Positions 1-7,202 of a stretch of 24,484 nucleotides of DNA are shown here, in pieces. Both the position numbers and the translations under genes were made by a program. The DNA comes from JACKAL01 sp964400355 (GTDB lineage Bacteria; Bdellovibrionota; Bdellovibrionia; Bdellovibrionales; JAGQZY01), in assembly GCA_964400355.1 (NCBI GenBank), contig CAYNTO010000034.1:1-24484 (forward strand), given 5' to 3'. The notes beneath the pieces are model-generated. The model was not told where the DNA came from and searched no databases. It was given only the letters and a program-made list of their open reading frames with translations. Each line of letters begins with the position of its first letter. The first letter of the stretch is position 1.

Positions 1-1628
1 GCGTAGCGGTGGTTTTCCTCTACGTGAGGGCAGCCCACGCACAAACTCTTTTTGTCTTTGTACGACTGGCGCCATTGATCGCGGAAGTTGTTATACGTCT
101 CACCCACCCACTGTTCTTTGAGCGAGGTGTAGGCGCCAAGGACTTTGTCGCCGCGGCAACAGTAGCGGAGCAGATCGCCCGTACCGAGCAGAGTGAACTG
201 ATAACTCACGGAGCACAAAGGTATATCTGGGTGCGCCTCAGTGCGCGCCTCACTTGAAGTTTTTAGAGGCCTCTTGAGCCAATCCATTTCGATGGATTTG
301 TTCTGGTTCGATGTGTCTTCCCGCGCGATTTCCGGAATGCTGTCGAAATGCGGAGAGTCGGGTGGTGGGGCGCTCACCCGCGCGGCGTCCTCCGCAGTAG
401 AGTTCAGTGTGCTGAGGCCCTTCAATTGTTCGGCGAATTCTGCAAAATTGTGTTTAATGTTGAATGCTTCTGCTTGCGCGGAGTACTCAGCTATCCGAGC
501 CAGCAAAAAATCCACCGTGGATTTTTTTAGATTCAGTTTGCGCAGAAAATCTTTATGCTCCCACACCGTGCGCATGTTGACGACCGCGGCGCCGGCCATA
601 TGGGCAAAGTGCAACATGCCCGGTATAGAGTAGGCATTCTTCTCGGTGATCACGTTGACGTGCTCCATGGTGAGTGGACACCCCGGCGATTTCGTTTTCA
701 TGGCGGCAAGGTAACAGAGGTTCTTTTTTAAGTTTTCAAAAATTTTCTCTGAGACATTGTGAATATCTGCATACGAGCGCCCGTCGCCGGCACTCACGTT
801 GATGTAGAGCTCGTCGACGCCCCAGCGAATGATATCCTCCGCATTTTTTTTACCAATCAGCGTGGCGTTGGTGCCGATGCGCACGCGCAGGCCCTTTTGT
901 TTGACGTATCTGATCATGTCCCAAATTTTTGGATGGTAGAGTGGGTCGCCAATGGCACACAGCTCAACAAAATCCACAGGAATGGCGGCGAGCTCGTCGA
1001 TGTATTTGTAGAAAACCGTTTCATCGATAGCCACCTTGCGGCCGCCATCGCCCTCTTTGTTTTCGAGTAGCGGTGAGTGGGTCCAGCAAAAATCACATTT
1101 AAGATTGCAGTGCTCGTGAATTTCTATCACCGCACGCCGCGGAGGAGAGAGGGGGCGCCCATAGGCAAAACCCAAAAGTACAGCGTGGTCGCTCGAGAAC
1201 CGAAAATGGAAATCAGCATATTTTTCGTGAAGTGCAAATATCAATGGAGCGGCTTTAGCCATGGTGTCTTGATGTTTGAAAAGAATGTAGAGATTGTTCT
1301 TGTTGAGCGCGCGCAAGCGCACCACACACTCTTCCAACTCTGAAATATTGCGCTCGTCTATTAAGTAAGCGAACTCTTGGTCGGCGTGGGAAAAAGCGGC
1401 CGCCAGCGGTGCTGAAGATTGCTCCACAACCGCGCAATGAGTGGCGTCTGTGATGCCTGCGAGAAGCAGGCGCTCACCTTCGCGCACGACAGAAGTGACA
1501 AAAATTTGGTCGTCCTCCCGACGAGTTACGATTTGGCCATCGTAACACCACAAACGGTAAAAACCGTTCTTGCGCAAAACTGAAAATGACTTTGGCGTGT
1601 CCTCGCCGCCTGTGACAGCAGTTTCCAT
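1..1628 (-). CDS. Radical SAM protein with C-terminal SPASM-like cysteines (partial, runs off left edge)
   Basis: Reading the minus strand from ATG at 1628 gives an uninterrupted frame of about 542 residues that leaves the window at base 1, so the C-terminus is missing. The radical SAM cluster motif is visible as CNLKCDFC (Cys174, Cys178, Cys181), which binds the [4Fe-4S] cluster that cleaves S-adenosylmethionine. Downstream, ELCAIGDPL and RIGTNAT fit the family's later core strands. Cysteines near residue 472, at 490/491 and at 530/533 (CVGC) look like a SPASM-type auxiliary cluster site. About 165 residues precede the radical SAM core, and I do not recognise that part. The start is well fixed: an in-frame TAG sits at 1638-1640 and ATG 1628 is the first start after it, although no clear Shine-Dalgarno is seen. 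SPASM enzymes commonly modify peptides or proteins, but no precursor peptide is visible nearby. The substrate is unknown. Confidence 0.85.
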   Translation of the reverse strand, partial: METAVTGGEDTPKSFSVLRKNGFYRLWCYDGQIVTRREDDQIFVTSVVREGERLLLAGITDATHCAVVEQSSAPLAAAFSHADQEFAYLIDERNISELEECVVRLRALNKNNLYILFKHQDTMAKAAPLIFALHEKYADFHFRFSSDHAVLLGFAYGRPLSPPRRAVIEIHEHCNLKCDFCWTHSPLLENKEGDGGRKVAIDETVFYKYIDELAAIPVDFVELCAIGDPLYHPKIWDMIRYVKQKGLRVRIGTNATLIGKKNAEDIIRWGVDELYINVSAGDGRSYADIHNVSEKIFENLKKNLCYLAAMKTKSPGCPLTMEHVNVITEKNAYSIPGMLHFAHMAGAAVVNMRTVWEHKDFLRKLNLKKSTVDFLLARIAEYSAQAEAFNIKHNFAEFAEQLKGLSTLNSTAEDAARVSAPPPDSPHFDSIPEIAREDTSNQNKSIEMDWLKRPLKTSSEARTEAHPDIPLCSVSYQFTLLGTGDLLRYCCRGDKVLGAYTSLKEQWVGETYNNFRDQWRQSYKDKKSLCVGCPHVEENHRY

Positions 1629-1693
1629 GGCTCTAGACTATGCTGCTCGCTCTCGCCATTGCAACAGATGCCGCGACGATCTGCGATACGAAA

Positions 1694-1720
1694 GGGAACT
1701 GTTGTCTAGACGCAGCTCCC
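1694..1720. promoter_or_regulatory. Nested dyad upstream of frmA, operator candidate
   Basis: Arms GGGAACTG (1694-1701) and CAGCTCCC (1713-1720) are complementary at 7 of 8 positions. They enclose a perfect 8-bp palindrome, GTCTAGAC, at 1704-1711. The dyad overlaps the possible -35 element of frmA and lies in the divergent spacer between the radical SAM gene and frmA, so it could be a repressor or activator site for either. No frmR-type regulator gene is present in the window. Confidence 0.35.
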
Positions 1721-1735
1721 GTTTGCCGTTAAAAA
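1707..1735 (+). promoter_or_regulatory. Candidate promoter of the frmA-fghA operon
   Basis: TAGACG (1707-1712, 4/6 to the -35 consensus) is separated by 17 bp from TAAAAA (1730-1735, 4/6 to the -10). Transcription would begin near 1742, giving a leader of about 30 nt that ends in the strong ribosome site. The match is only moderate. Confidence 0.3.
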
Positions 1736-1768
1736 GAGAGTCCTAAAAAACAATTTGTCCCAGGAGGA

Positions 1769-2887
1769 ATGATGAAAATTAAAGCTGCTGTTGCATGGGA
1801 ACCTAAGGCTCCGCTGGTTATCGAAGAGGTGGATTTGGAAGCTCCAAAAAGGGGCGAAGTCCTGGTGAAAATTGTTGCCACCGGTGTGTGCCATACCGAC
1901 GCGTTCACTCTTTCTGGTGAGGATTCCGAGGGTCTGTTTCCGGTGATTTTGGGTCATGAGGGCGGTGGAATCGTCGAGGAAGTGGGCGAGGGTGTGACCA
2001 CATTAAAAAAAGGCGATCACGTCATCCCGCTCTACACTCCAGAGTGCAAAGAATGTAAATTTTGTTTATCCGGGAAAACCAATCTTTGCGTTAAAATTCG
2101 CGCCACTCAAGGTAAGGGACTCATGCCCGATGGCACATCGCGATTTTCTAAAGACGGCAAGATGATTCATCACTACATGGGCTGTTCCACATTCGCCGAG
2201 TACACGGTTGTGCCGGAGATCGCTCTGGCAAAAGTAAATCCCAAGGCGCCACTTGAGAAAATCTGTTTGCTCGGTTGTGGAGTGACAACCGGTATTGGTG
2301 CCGTGTTGAACACTGCAAAAGTGGAAAAAGGCGCAAGTGTCGCCGTGTTCGGTCTGGGTGGTATTGGCCTTTCGGTGATTCAAGGTGCGAAGATGGCGGG
2401 CGCTGGGCGTATTATCGCCATCGACATCAATAACGGAAAAAAAGAAATGGCTATGAAGTTGGGTGCCACGGATTTCGTAAATCCCAAAGAGCACAATAAA
2501 CCCATCCAGCAGGTGATCGTTGAGATGACCGAATGGGGAGTGGATTACTCGTTTGAGTGCGTAGGCAGCGTGCAGCTCATGCGCGCGGCGCTGGAGTGCG
2601 CCCATCGCGGGTGGGGCCAATCCATCGTGATTGGAGTTGCTGGCGCCGGCCAAGAGATCTCGACACGTCCCTTTCAGCTCGTGACGGGTCGTGTTTGGAA
2701 GGGTTCCGCTTTTGGTGGCGTCAAGGGCCGCACGGAATTGCCCGGCTATGTGGATCAATACATGTCGGGCGAGATCAACATCGATGATATGGTCACCTTT
2801 GAGATGCCGCTTTCTGATATCAATCGCGCTTTTGATCTTATGCACGAGGGAAAGTCCATTCGCAGTGTTATTTTAATGAACAAGTAA
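1769..2887 (+). CDS. frmA: S-(hydroxymethyl)glutathione dehydrogenase / class III alcohol dehydrogenase
   Basis: The enzyme oxidises S-hydroxymethylglutathione (formaldehyde plus glutathione) to S-formylglutathione with NAD+, the first committed step of glutathione-dependent formaldehyde detoxification in the cytoplasm. The 372 residues match the family length. Catalytic zinc ligands are Cys41 (GVCHTD), His63 (GHEGGG) and Cys170 (GCGVTTG). Structural zinc ligands are Cys93, Cys96, Cys99 and Cys107. The NAD-binding loop GLGGIG is at 195-200, with the NAD-selecting Asp219. Arg111 in KIRATQGKG corresponds to the glutathione-adduct-binding Arg of class III enzymes. Two ATGs overlap at 1769 and 1772. 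AGGAGG at 1762-1767 is 4 nt from the second but only 1 nt from the first, so 1772 is the more likely start. The hydrolase for its product follows 10 nt downstream. Confidence 0.96.
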   Translation: MMKIKAAVAWEPKAPLVIEEVDLEAPKRGEVLVKIVATGVCHTDAFTLSGEDSEGLFPVILGHEGGGIVEEVGEGVTTLKKGDHVIPLYTPECKECKFCLSGKTNLCVKIRATQGKGLMPDGTSRFSKDGKMIHHYMGCSTFAEYTVVPEIALAKVNPKAPLEKICLLGCGVTTGIGAVLNTAKVEKGASVAVFGLGGIGLSVIQGAKMAGAGRIIAIDINNGKKEMAMKLGATDFVNPKEHNKPIQQVIVEMTEWGVDYSFECVGSVQLMRAALECAHRGWGQSIVIGVAGAGQEISTRPFQLVTGRVWKGSAFGGVKGRTELPGYVDQYMSGEINIDDMVTFEMPLSDINRAFDLMHEGKSIRSVILMNK

Positions 2888-2897
2888 GGACGGTTTC

Positions 2898-3752
2898 ATG
2901 AATCCACTCAAAACGCACAAAACTTTCGAAGGCGTCACTCAGTTTTGGGAGCATGAGTCTTCGAGCACTAGAACCAAAATGAAGTTCTCCACCTTTATCC
3001 CCGAGGGAAAAGTGCATGGCGCCATTATTTTTTTAGCGGGTCTTACCTGCACGGAAGAAAATTTTATTGTTAAAGCGGGCGCGCAAAAATTTTTAGCGGA
3101 CGCCGGCCTCATGGTGATCTGCCCCGACACCTCACCGCGCGGACTCAAGCTCCCGGGCGAGCATGAATCGTGGGATTTTGGATCGGGCGCGGGGTTTTAT
3201 GTAAACTCCACAACACCTGGGTATAAAGATCATTACAATATGGATTCCTACGTGACCGAGGAGATCCACAGCCTCCTGCAAACGCAGTTTAAGATTCCGA
3301 CAAGCAAAATTTCCATCTGCGGCCACTCCATGGGGGGCCACGGTGCTCTTGTGCTGGGCCTGAGATCACCGGAAAAGTTTCGATCGATTTCTGCCTTCTC
3401 TCCCATCGTTCATCCCACTCAGTGCGCATGGGGCGAAAAAGCCTTCACGGGTTACCTCGGCGATGATCGCAGCACTTGGAAAAACTACGACGCCGTTGAA
3501 TTGATCAAGTCAGGACAACGCCATCCTAAACCCATTTACGTGGACCAGGGCAGTGCGGACGAATTTTTAGAAAAACAATTGCTCACACCCGATTTAGAAA
3601 AAGTGTGCGAAGAGACAGGCCAGGATCTTAAGCTCCGCTACCGGGACGGCTACGACCACAGCTACTATTTTATTTCCACCTTCATCAAAGGCCACATCGA
3701 GTTCCATCGCCAGTACATCGGAGGTGATAAGACTATTGGTTTTAATAGTTAA
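2898..3752 (+). CDS. fghA: S-formylglutathione hydrolase
   Basis: An alpha/beta-hydrolase of the esterase D family that splits S-formylglutathione into formate and glutathione, completing the pathway begun by the upstream dehydrogenase. The 284 residues are a normal length. The nucleophile elbow GHSMGG gives Ser144, and Asp221 (DQGSADEF) and His254 (GYDHSYYF) complete the triad. LAGLTCTEENF near residues 47-56 is the family's oxyanion region. It starts 10 bp after the frmA stop with a TAAGGA ribosome site, so the two are almost certainly cotranscribed. No thiol-biosynthesis gene is in the window. The equivalent E. coli genes are called frmB and yeiG. Confidence 0.95.
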   Translation: MNPLKTHKTFEGVTQFWEHESSSTRTKMKFSTFIPEGKVHGAIIFLAGLTCTEENFIVKAGAQKFLADAGLMVICPDTSPRGLKLPGEHESWDFGSGAGFYVNSTTPGYKDHYNMDSYVTEEIHSLLQTQFKIPTSKISICGHSMGGHGALVLGLRSPEKFRSISAFSPIVHPTQCAWGEKAFTGYLGDDRSTWKNYDAVELIKSGQRHPKPIYVDQGSADEFLEKQLLTPDLEKVCEETGQDLKLRYRDGYDHSYYFISTFIKGHIEFHRQYIGGDKTIGFNS

Positions 3753-3769
3753 ACAGAAATCCCGCCACT

Positions 3770-3830
3770 CCATTGGAACAATGGCGAGAACTCAGAGATT
3801 CTTCCTGGGGACTCATGCTCGCGCACGAGC
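3770..3830. terminator. Two short hairpins between convergent genes (possible bidirectional termination region)
   Basis: The 92-bp space between the fghA stop and the converging small gene holds CCATTG-GAA-CAATGG (3770-3784) and GCTCG-CGCA-CGAGC (3817-3830). Neither is followed by a good T run on either strand, so a factor-independent terminator is only a possibility. Confidence 0.25.
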
Positions 3831-3844
3831 GCTCTGGGGATGGT

Positions 3845-4159
3845 TCAAAGACAGCCAGCTTTGACTTTGTGATCTTTTGCAAACTGCAACCATAATTTAG
3901 TGTGATCTTTCTTGTCGGCCGCCGCGATAGCCGCTAAAGCATCTTTGGTCTCCTGAGCTCGTACAGCAGCCATTTTTATTGCCGACAAGCGTTCAGTAAG
4001 GTCAGCCTCGGGTAAACTTTTGTCCTTGATTAAACTCTTCTCTATTTTTTTTATTTGGCAAAGAATTTTAAGGTCCGTTTGAATGGTGTCAGAACTTTCA
4101 CCGGCAAAAGAGATGGAACCAAAAAATAAAATAAAGAATGTGAATGCATATTTAAGCAA
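3845..4159 (-). CDS. Small exported protein of unknown function
   Basis: A 104-residue protein. Residues 1-19 form a signal peptide (hydrophobic FTFFILFF, cleavage likely after ISFA before GES), so the mature product is about 85 residues in the periplasm or outside. The mature part is helical-looking and charged, with cysteines at 34 and 103 that could form one disulphide linking its ends. I do not recognise the family. The start codon is TTG (4157-4159). This is well supported by a full AGGAGG at 4165-4170 with 5-nt spacing, and because the next in-frame ATG would remove the signal peptide. A consensus -10 and a palindrome lie just upstream. It stands alone, between fghA (convergent) and tRNA-Leu. 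Confidence 0.75.
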   Translation of the reverse strand: MLKYAFTFFILFFGSISFAGESSDTIQTDLKILCQIKKIEKSLIKDKSLPEADLTERLSAIKMAAVRAQETKDALAAIAAADKKDHTKLWLQFAKDHKVKAGCL

Positions 4160-4184
4160 ATAAACCTCCTGTTTGATTCATTGA

Positions 4185-4213
4185 ATTATAGCTACGCTAG
4201 AAATTCTAGTCAC
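4185..4213 (-). promoter_or_regulatory. Promoter of the small exported protein gene
   Basis: On the minus strand, GTGACT (4208-4213, 4/6 to the -35) is followed after 17 bp by a perfect TATAAT (4185-4190). Transcription should start near 4178, leaving a short leader that carries the AGGAGG site. Confidence 0.65.
4197..4209. promoter_or_regulatory. Palindrome in the promoter spacer, operator candidate
   Basis: CTAGAAATTCTAG is a perfect 13-bp dyad (6-bp arms around a central A). It lies between the -35 and -10 boxes of the small exported protein gene and overlaps the -35 by two bases. A protein bound here would block RNA polymerase. Confidence 0.4.
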
Positions 4214-4398
4214 GAATCAACAGTCGACTTTAAGCCCCGCTTCCTATCAGTTGCAGGTGACTGACGATTGTTCTGAATAGGAGCACAAGTATCGAAATCG
4301 ATGCAGGAACACCGGACCTGATAGCAGCTCCGGTTACGGCAAAAATTGAAAATTTGGTGATTCTGAAACCGAGCGTGGGTTTCCACCACGGTTACGAT

Positions 4399-4485
4399 TG
4401 GTGCGCCGGACTGGACTTGAACCAGCACGATCTTGCGACCGCTAGCCCCTCAAGCTAGTGCGTCTACCAATTCCGCCACCGGCGC
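4399..4485 (-). tRNA. tRNA-Leu (anticodon GAG)
   Basis: An 87-nt class II tRNA on the minus strand. Acceptor strands GCGCCGG (4479-4485) and CCGGCGC (4403-4409) pair fully, with discriminator A and an encoded CCA (4399-4401). The anticodon stem CTAGC/GCTAG holds loop TTGAGGG, giving anticodon GAG (4449-4451), which reads CUC and CUU leucine codons. The D-arm sequence GGCGGAATTGGTAGACGC is typical of tRNA-Leu. The T arm contains GGTTCAAGTCC. A long variable arm is present, as expected for leucine. Confidence 0.96.
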
Positions 4486-4491
4486 ACAGTG

Positions 4492-4510
4492 ATACGTAGT
4501 GAGTACGTAT
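4492..4510 (-). repeat. Inverted repeat in the tRNA-Leu 5' leader
   Basis: ATACGTA (4492-4498) and TACGTAT (4504-4510) are perfect complements around a 5-nt loop. They lie 7 to 25 nt upstream of the mature tRNA 5' end, so the leader RNA would carry a 7-bp hairpin close to the RNase P cut site. Confidence 0.5.
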
Positions 4511-4551
4511 GAGGTCCGCTGAGCATCAAGTCGTTGTTTCAGCGTTGGGGC

Positions 4552-4580
4552 AGTAAACTGAAATTTAGCGCGGTTGTCAA
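4552..4580 (-). promoter_or_regulatory. Promoter of tRNA-Leu
   Basis: TTGACA (4575-4580, perfect -35) is followed after 17 bp by TTTACT (4552-4557). The next bases on the minus strand are GCCCC, a GC-rich discriminator typical of stable-RNA promoters under stringent control. The transcript would start about 60 nt before the tRNA. Confidence 0.65.
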
Positions 4581-4658
4581 TAAAACCTGATTCTCTACTT
4601 TACTTTTCAGCATCCGCGATTGCTATAAAAACAAACAGCAAATAGTTTTGAGGTTTTC

Positions 4659-4687
4659 TTTTCAAGGTATTGATTTTCCTGTACTGT
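4659..4687 (+). promoter_or_regulatory. Weak candidate promoter of the antiporter gene
   Basis: TTTTCA (4659-4664, 4/6) lies 17 bp before TACTGT (4682-4687, 3/6). Transcription would begin at about 4694-4695, exactly at the ATG, and no Shine-Dalgarno precedes that ATG. A leaderless mRNA is therefore possible, but the element matches are poor. Confidence 0.22.
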
Positions 4688-4694
4688 TTTTGCA

Positions 4695-5819
4695 ATGACG
4701 CACTTAAAAGCATTGCGACCAAAATTCTGGGACTTTAGCCACTCCCTCTCTATTTTCTGTTTGATTGTACTAGCCGCCGTTATGACCTTGGGCAATTCCG
4801 ATCTCGGCCCAACCGCCACTCATATTTGGATTCCTGGAGTGGCCTTAGTATTTTTGGCCATTGCGGTGATGACCGCCGTTCATCATGCGGAGGTTCTAGC
4901 GATTCGTATTGGACCTTCCCTCGGTGCTTTGCTGTTAGCACTCTCGGTAACTGTGATTGAAGTGGGAATGATAGTTTCGCTGATGAGTGTGGATTCGCCA
5001 GACTCTGCAGTGGTGGCGCGCGATACGGTTTTCGCGGCACTGATTATTGTCACAAACGGAATTATCGGAGTGTGTTTGCTCTTAGGCGGACTCCGCCATC
5101 GCGAGTTGAGTTTTCATGTGGGCGGAGCAAGCTCCATGCTCACGGTGCTTGCGGTGCTCGCGGGACTCACTATGGTTTTGCCCAACTATACGACCTCGAC
5201 GGGGAGCGGAACTTACAGTACTGCTCAATTGGCTTTTGCCTCCATTGCGTCCCTCGTATTGTATTTTTGTCTCGTCTTTTCTCAGGTTCACACACATAGC
5301 GAATACTACGAACCGGTGGGACTCGATGGCGAGGACAAAGCCGAGGCGCAAGGTCGTCCGTCGCGCTCTCTCACGATAGCCAGTTTCATCGGTTTGATCG
5401 TCAGTCTAGTTGTGGTGATCGGGCTTGCAAAGGCACTTAGCCCCTCCATCGAATATGGAGTAGCGGCTCTGGGTGCCCCGCGCGCGGCGGTGGGTATTGT
5501 GATCGCGCTATTGGTGTTGGCGCCAGAGATGTGGTCCGCAGTTTTAGCGGCGCGCACGAATCGTTTGCAAACCAGTTTAAATTTGGCGCTCGGTTCGGGT
5601 GCTGCGAGCATTGCGCTCACTATCCCGGTGGTCAGTGCATTTTCGGTGCTGACCCAGCGCCCGCTAACGCTGGGCCTGGACGAAAAAAACACAGCCTTCT
5701 TGATCATCACATTTATTGCCAGTGGTTTTACACTGGGAAGCGGCCGTACCACAGCTCTACAGGGGATGGTGCATCTGACTTTGCTCTGCGCCTATGTGGC
5801 ATTTTCCTTTATTCCCTAG
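4695..5819 (+). CDS. chaA: Ca2+(Na+,K+)/H+ antiporter, ChaA/CaCA family
   Basis: An inner-membrane exchanger expected to expel Ca2+ (and in ChaA also Na+/K+) in return for protons. The 374 residues hold about 11 hydrophobic segments, close to E. coli ChaA in length. The two inverted alpha repeats that form the ion site are visible: LALSVTVIEV with Glu89, and VLAPEMWSAVLAARTNRLQTSLNLALGS with Glu278. An acidic hydrophilic loop at about residues 196-220 (HTHSEYYEPVGLDGEDKAEA) separates the halves and may sense Ca2+. No ribosome site precedes ATG 4695. The next in-frame ATG would cut into the first membrane segment, so 4695 is kept. It appears monocistronic, with about 375 bp before queA. Confidence 0.9.
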   Translation: MTHLKALRPKFWDFSHSLSIFCLIVLAAVMTLGNSDLGPTATHIWIPGVALVFLAIAVMTAVHHAEVLAIRIGPSLGALLLALSVTVIEVGMIVSLMSVDSPDSAVVARDTVFAALIIVTNGIIGVCLLLGGLRHRELSFHVGGASSMLTVLAVLAGLTMVLPNYTTSTGSGTYSTAQLAFASIASLVLYFCLVFSQVHTHSEYYEPVGLDGEDKAEAQGRPSRSLTIASFIGLIVSLVVVIGLAKALSPSIEYGVAALGAPRAAVGIVIALLVLAPEMWSAVLAARTNRLQTSLNLALGSGAASIALTIPVVSAFSVLTQRPLTLGLDEKNTAFLIITFIASGFTLGSGRTTALQGMVHLTLLCAYVAFSFIP

Positions 5820-6194
5820 AGGGCGGCCTCATGTGTCGCTTTAACGTGGCCGATTGATGCATCGCAGATGAGGTGACTCTCAACATTTTGTAGCCACTCA
5901 AGTGTTTGAATTGTGCGAAGAATTTATATTCAATAGAATTCACTTTAACTAATGAGGGAGCTAAAAGCTTTGCCAATAGCACCCATAAAATCATTTTAGT
6001 GCCAGAATATTAACCACTTGAGCGAGAGTAGAGGTCTGTAGTTATGTAGCGAGTTCGCTCACTACAAAAGAGTTTCACGGATGAGGCTCTGGGGCGCCAA
6101 GATGGCATGAGAAGTTGTTGGGGGGGGATTGAGCCAAAAGCTCGTCCCCGTTTTTTTTGCATCCTGCGTCGAGTTGCGGTATCACAACAGCTTC
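5820..6194. other. Intergenic region between chaA and queA
   Basis: This stretch of about 375 bp contains no convincing gene. A 61-codon minus-strand frame here has no ribosome site and overlaps chaA. It does contain a candidate promoter at 5911-5939 and a hairpin at 6045-6066 (TGTAG/CTACA and GAG/CTC around loop TTCG, one C-A mismatch). If the promoter is real, the queA operon has a leader of roughly 250 nt. I see no recognisable riboswitch; in particular the preQ1-I pattern is absent. Confidence 0.5.
5911..5939 (+). promoter_or_regulatory. Candidate promoter of the queA-recJ operon
   Basis: TTGTGC (5911-5916, 3/6 to the -35) is 17 bp from TAGAAT (5934-5939, 5/6 to the -10). It is the best-spaced pair I found in the long gap before queA, but the -35 is weak. 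Confidence 0.35.
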
Positions 6195-7202
6195 ATGAAG
6201 ACAGCGGATCTCGATTTCCAATACCCGGAAGAACTCATCGCCACATCACCACGGGAAAAAAGCCGTGTGATGTATGTCAAAAATGGGGAGCCGGAAGAGA
6301 CCACGGTATCTCTGCTCCTTTCGCGCTTTCAACCCGAAGATGTTCTCGTGATCAATACAACAAAAGTGATACCGGCGCGCGTGGTGTGTTCATCGGGTTT
6401 AGAAATTTTATTCATTCGAGAGCGCGAAAAGGGGTTTTGGGAAGTGCTGTGCCCAGCCCGCAAATGGTCGAAACAGGGCGAGACGCTTCCCTGCGGAACT
6501 CCTCTCCATTTGGAACAGACGGGGCTTCCTCAAGTTGTGAGCGTCGATAAATCTCTCGATCTGAACTATTTCGAAACCTACGGCCAGCTTCCGCTGCCAC
6601 CATACATACAAGAAAAGCGCGGCGAGCGTGCTGCGCGTGACGCCGACAAAGAGGATTATCAAACCGTGTGGGCAGAAACTTATGGGAGCCTTGCCGCGCC
6701 GACGGCGAGTCTTCATTTTACCGAAGATCACATCATGCGTCTGAAGGGGCGCGGGGTTACGGTGAGTGAGCTGTGTTTGCATGTGGGCCTTGGCACATTT
6801 TTACCCATCCACAGTGAGGATCTCTCCACGCACAAGATGCATGGCGAGCTTGTTTCGATTCCACACAAAACGATCGCCGCTCTCAACGATGTGCGCGACT
6901 GCGACGGTAAAGTATGGGCACTGGGTACCACTGTCGCACGCTCTCTGGAATCATGGGCCCACGGGCGTTTGGATCTTTCGGCAACGGGCTTTGAGGGCAC
7001 CACCGATTTATTTATCACACCGGGTTTTGAGTTTCGCGCGGTGGACACCCTCATGACTAACTTTCATCAGCCAAAATCCACATTGCTCGCGCTAGTGGCG
7101 GCGTTTACCGATTTAGACACCGTCAAACGCAATTATGCCTGGGCGATTGAGCGCCAATTTCGTTTATTCAGTTATGGAGATCTCACAGTATGGGACCGTT
7201 AG
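6195..7202 (+). CDS. queA: S-adenosylmethionine:tRNA ribosyltransferase-isomerase
   Basis: QueA moves and rearranges the ribosyl group of SAM onto preQ1 already in the tRNA wobble position, producing epoxyqueuosine. From ATG 6195 the protein has 335 residues and begins KTADLDFQYPEELIATSP, matching the family N-terminus (xxxFxFELPxxLIAxxP). DVLVINTTKVIPARV, SLAAPTASLHFT, VGLGTFLPIHSEDLSTHKMHGE and TLMTNFHQPKSTLLALVAAF are family signatures in the right order. The frame stays open upstream to a TTG at 6129 preceded by a run of G. That would add 22 residues unlike the family, so 6195 is preferred although its ribosome site is poor. The 3' end overlaps tgt by 13 bp. Confidence 0.93.
   Translation: MKTADLDFQYPEELIATSPREKSRVMYVKNGEPEETTVSLLLSRFQPEDVLVINTTKVIPARVVCSSGLEILFIREREKGFWEVLCPARKWSKQGETLPCGTPLHLEQTGLPQVVSVDKSLDLNYFETYGQLPLPPYIQEKRGERAARDADKEDYQTVWAETYGSLAAPTASLHFTEDHIMRLKGRGVTVSELCLHVGLGTFLPIHSEDLSTHKMHGELVSIPHKTIAALNDVRDCDGKVWALGTTVARSLESWAHGRLDLSATGFEGTTDLFITPGFEFRAVDTLMTNFHQPKSTLLALVAAFTDLDTVKRNYAWAIERQFRLFSYGDLTVWDR

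Noticed and set aside
2066..2845. A 259-codon open frame on the minus strand across frmA
   Set aside because: It is fully antisense to a highly conserved dehydrogenase with all zinc ligands intact. The product has no recognisable motif and no ribosome site.
4210..4428. A 72-codon minus-strand frame next to tRNA-Leu
   Set aside because: It begins inside the tRNA-Leu 3' half, has no ribosome site and no recognisable product.
5306..5752. A 148-codon minus-strand frame within the antiporter gene
   Set aside because: Antisense to the conserved second alpha repeat of ChaA; Ala/Ser/Thr-rich shadow translation.
5809..5994. A 61-codon minus-strand frame after chaA
   Set aside because: Overlaps the chaA end, has no ribosome site or promoter, and resembles no family.
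6001..6128. preQ1 riboswitch ahead of queA
   Set aside because: The GAGGTCT stretch near 6030 lacks the C-rich and A-rich tail elements of the preQ1-I aptamer, and no other riboswitch pattern was recognised.
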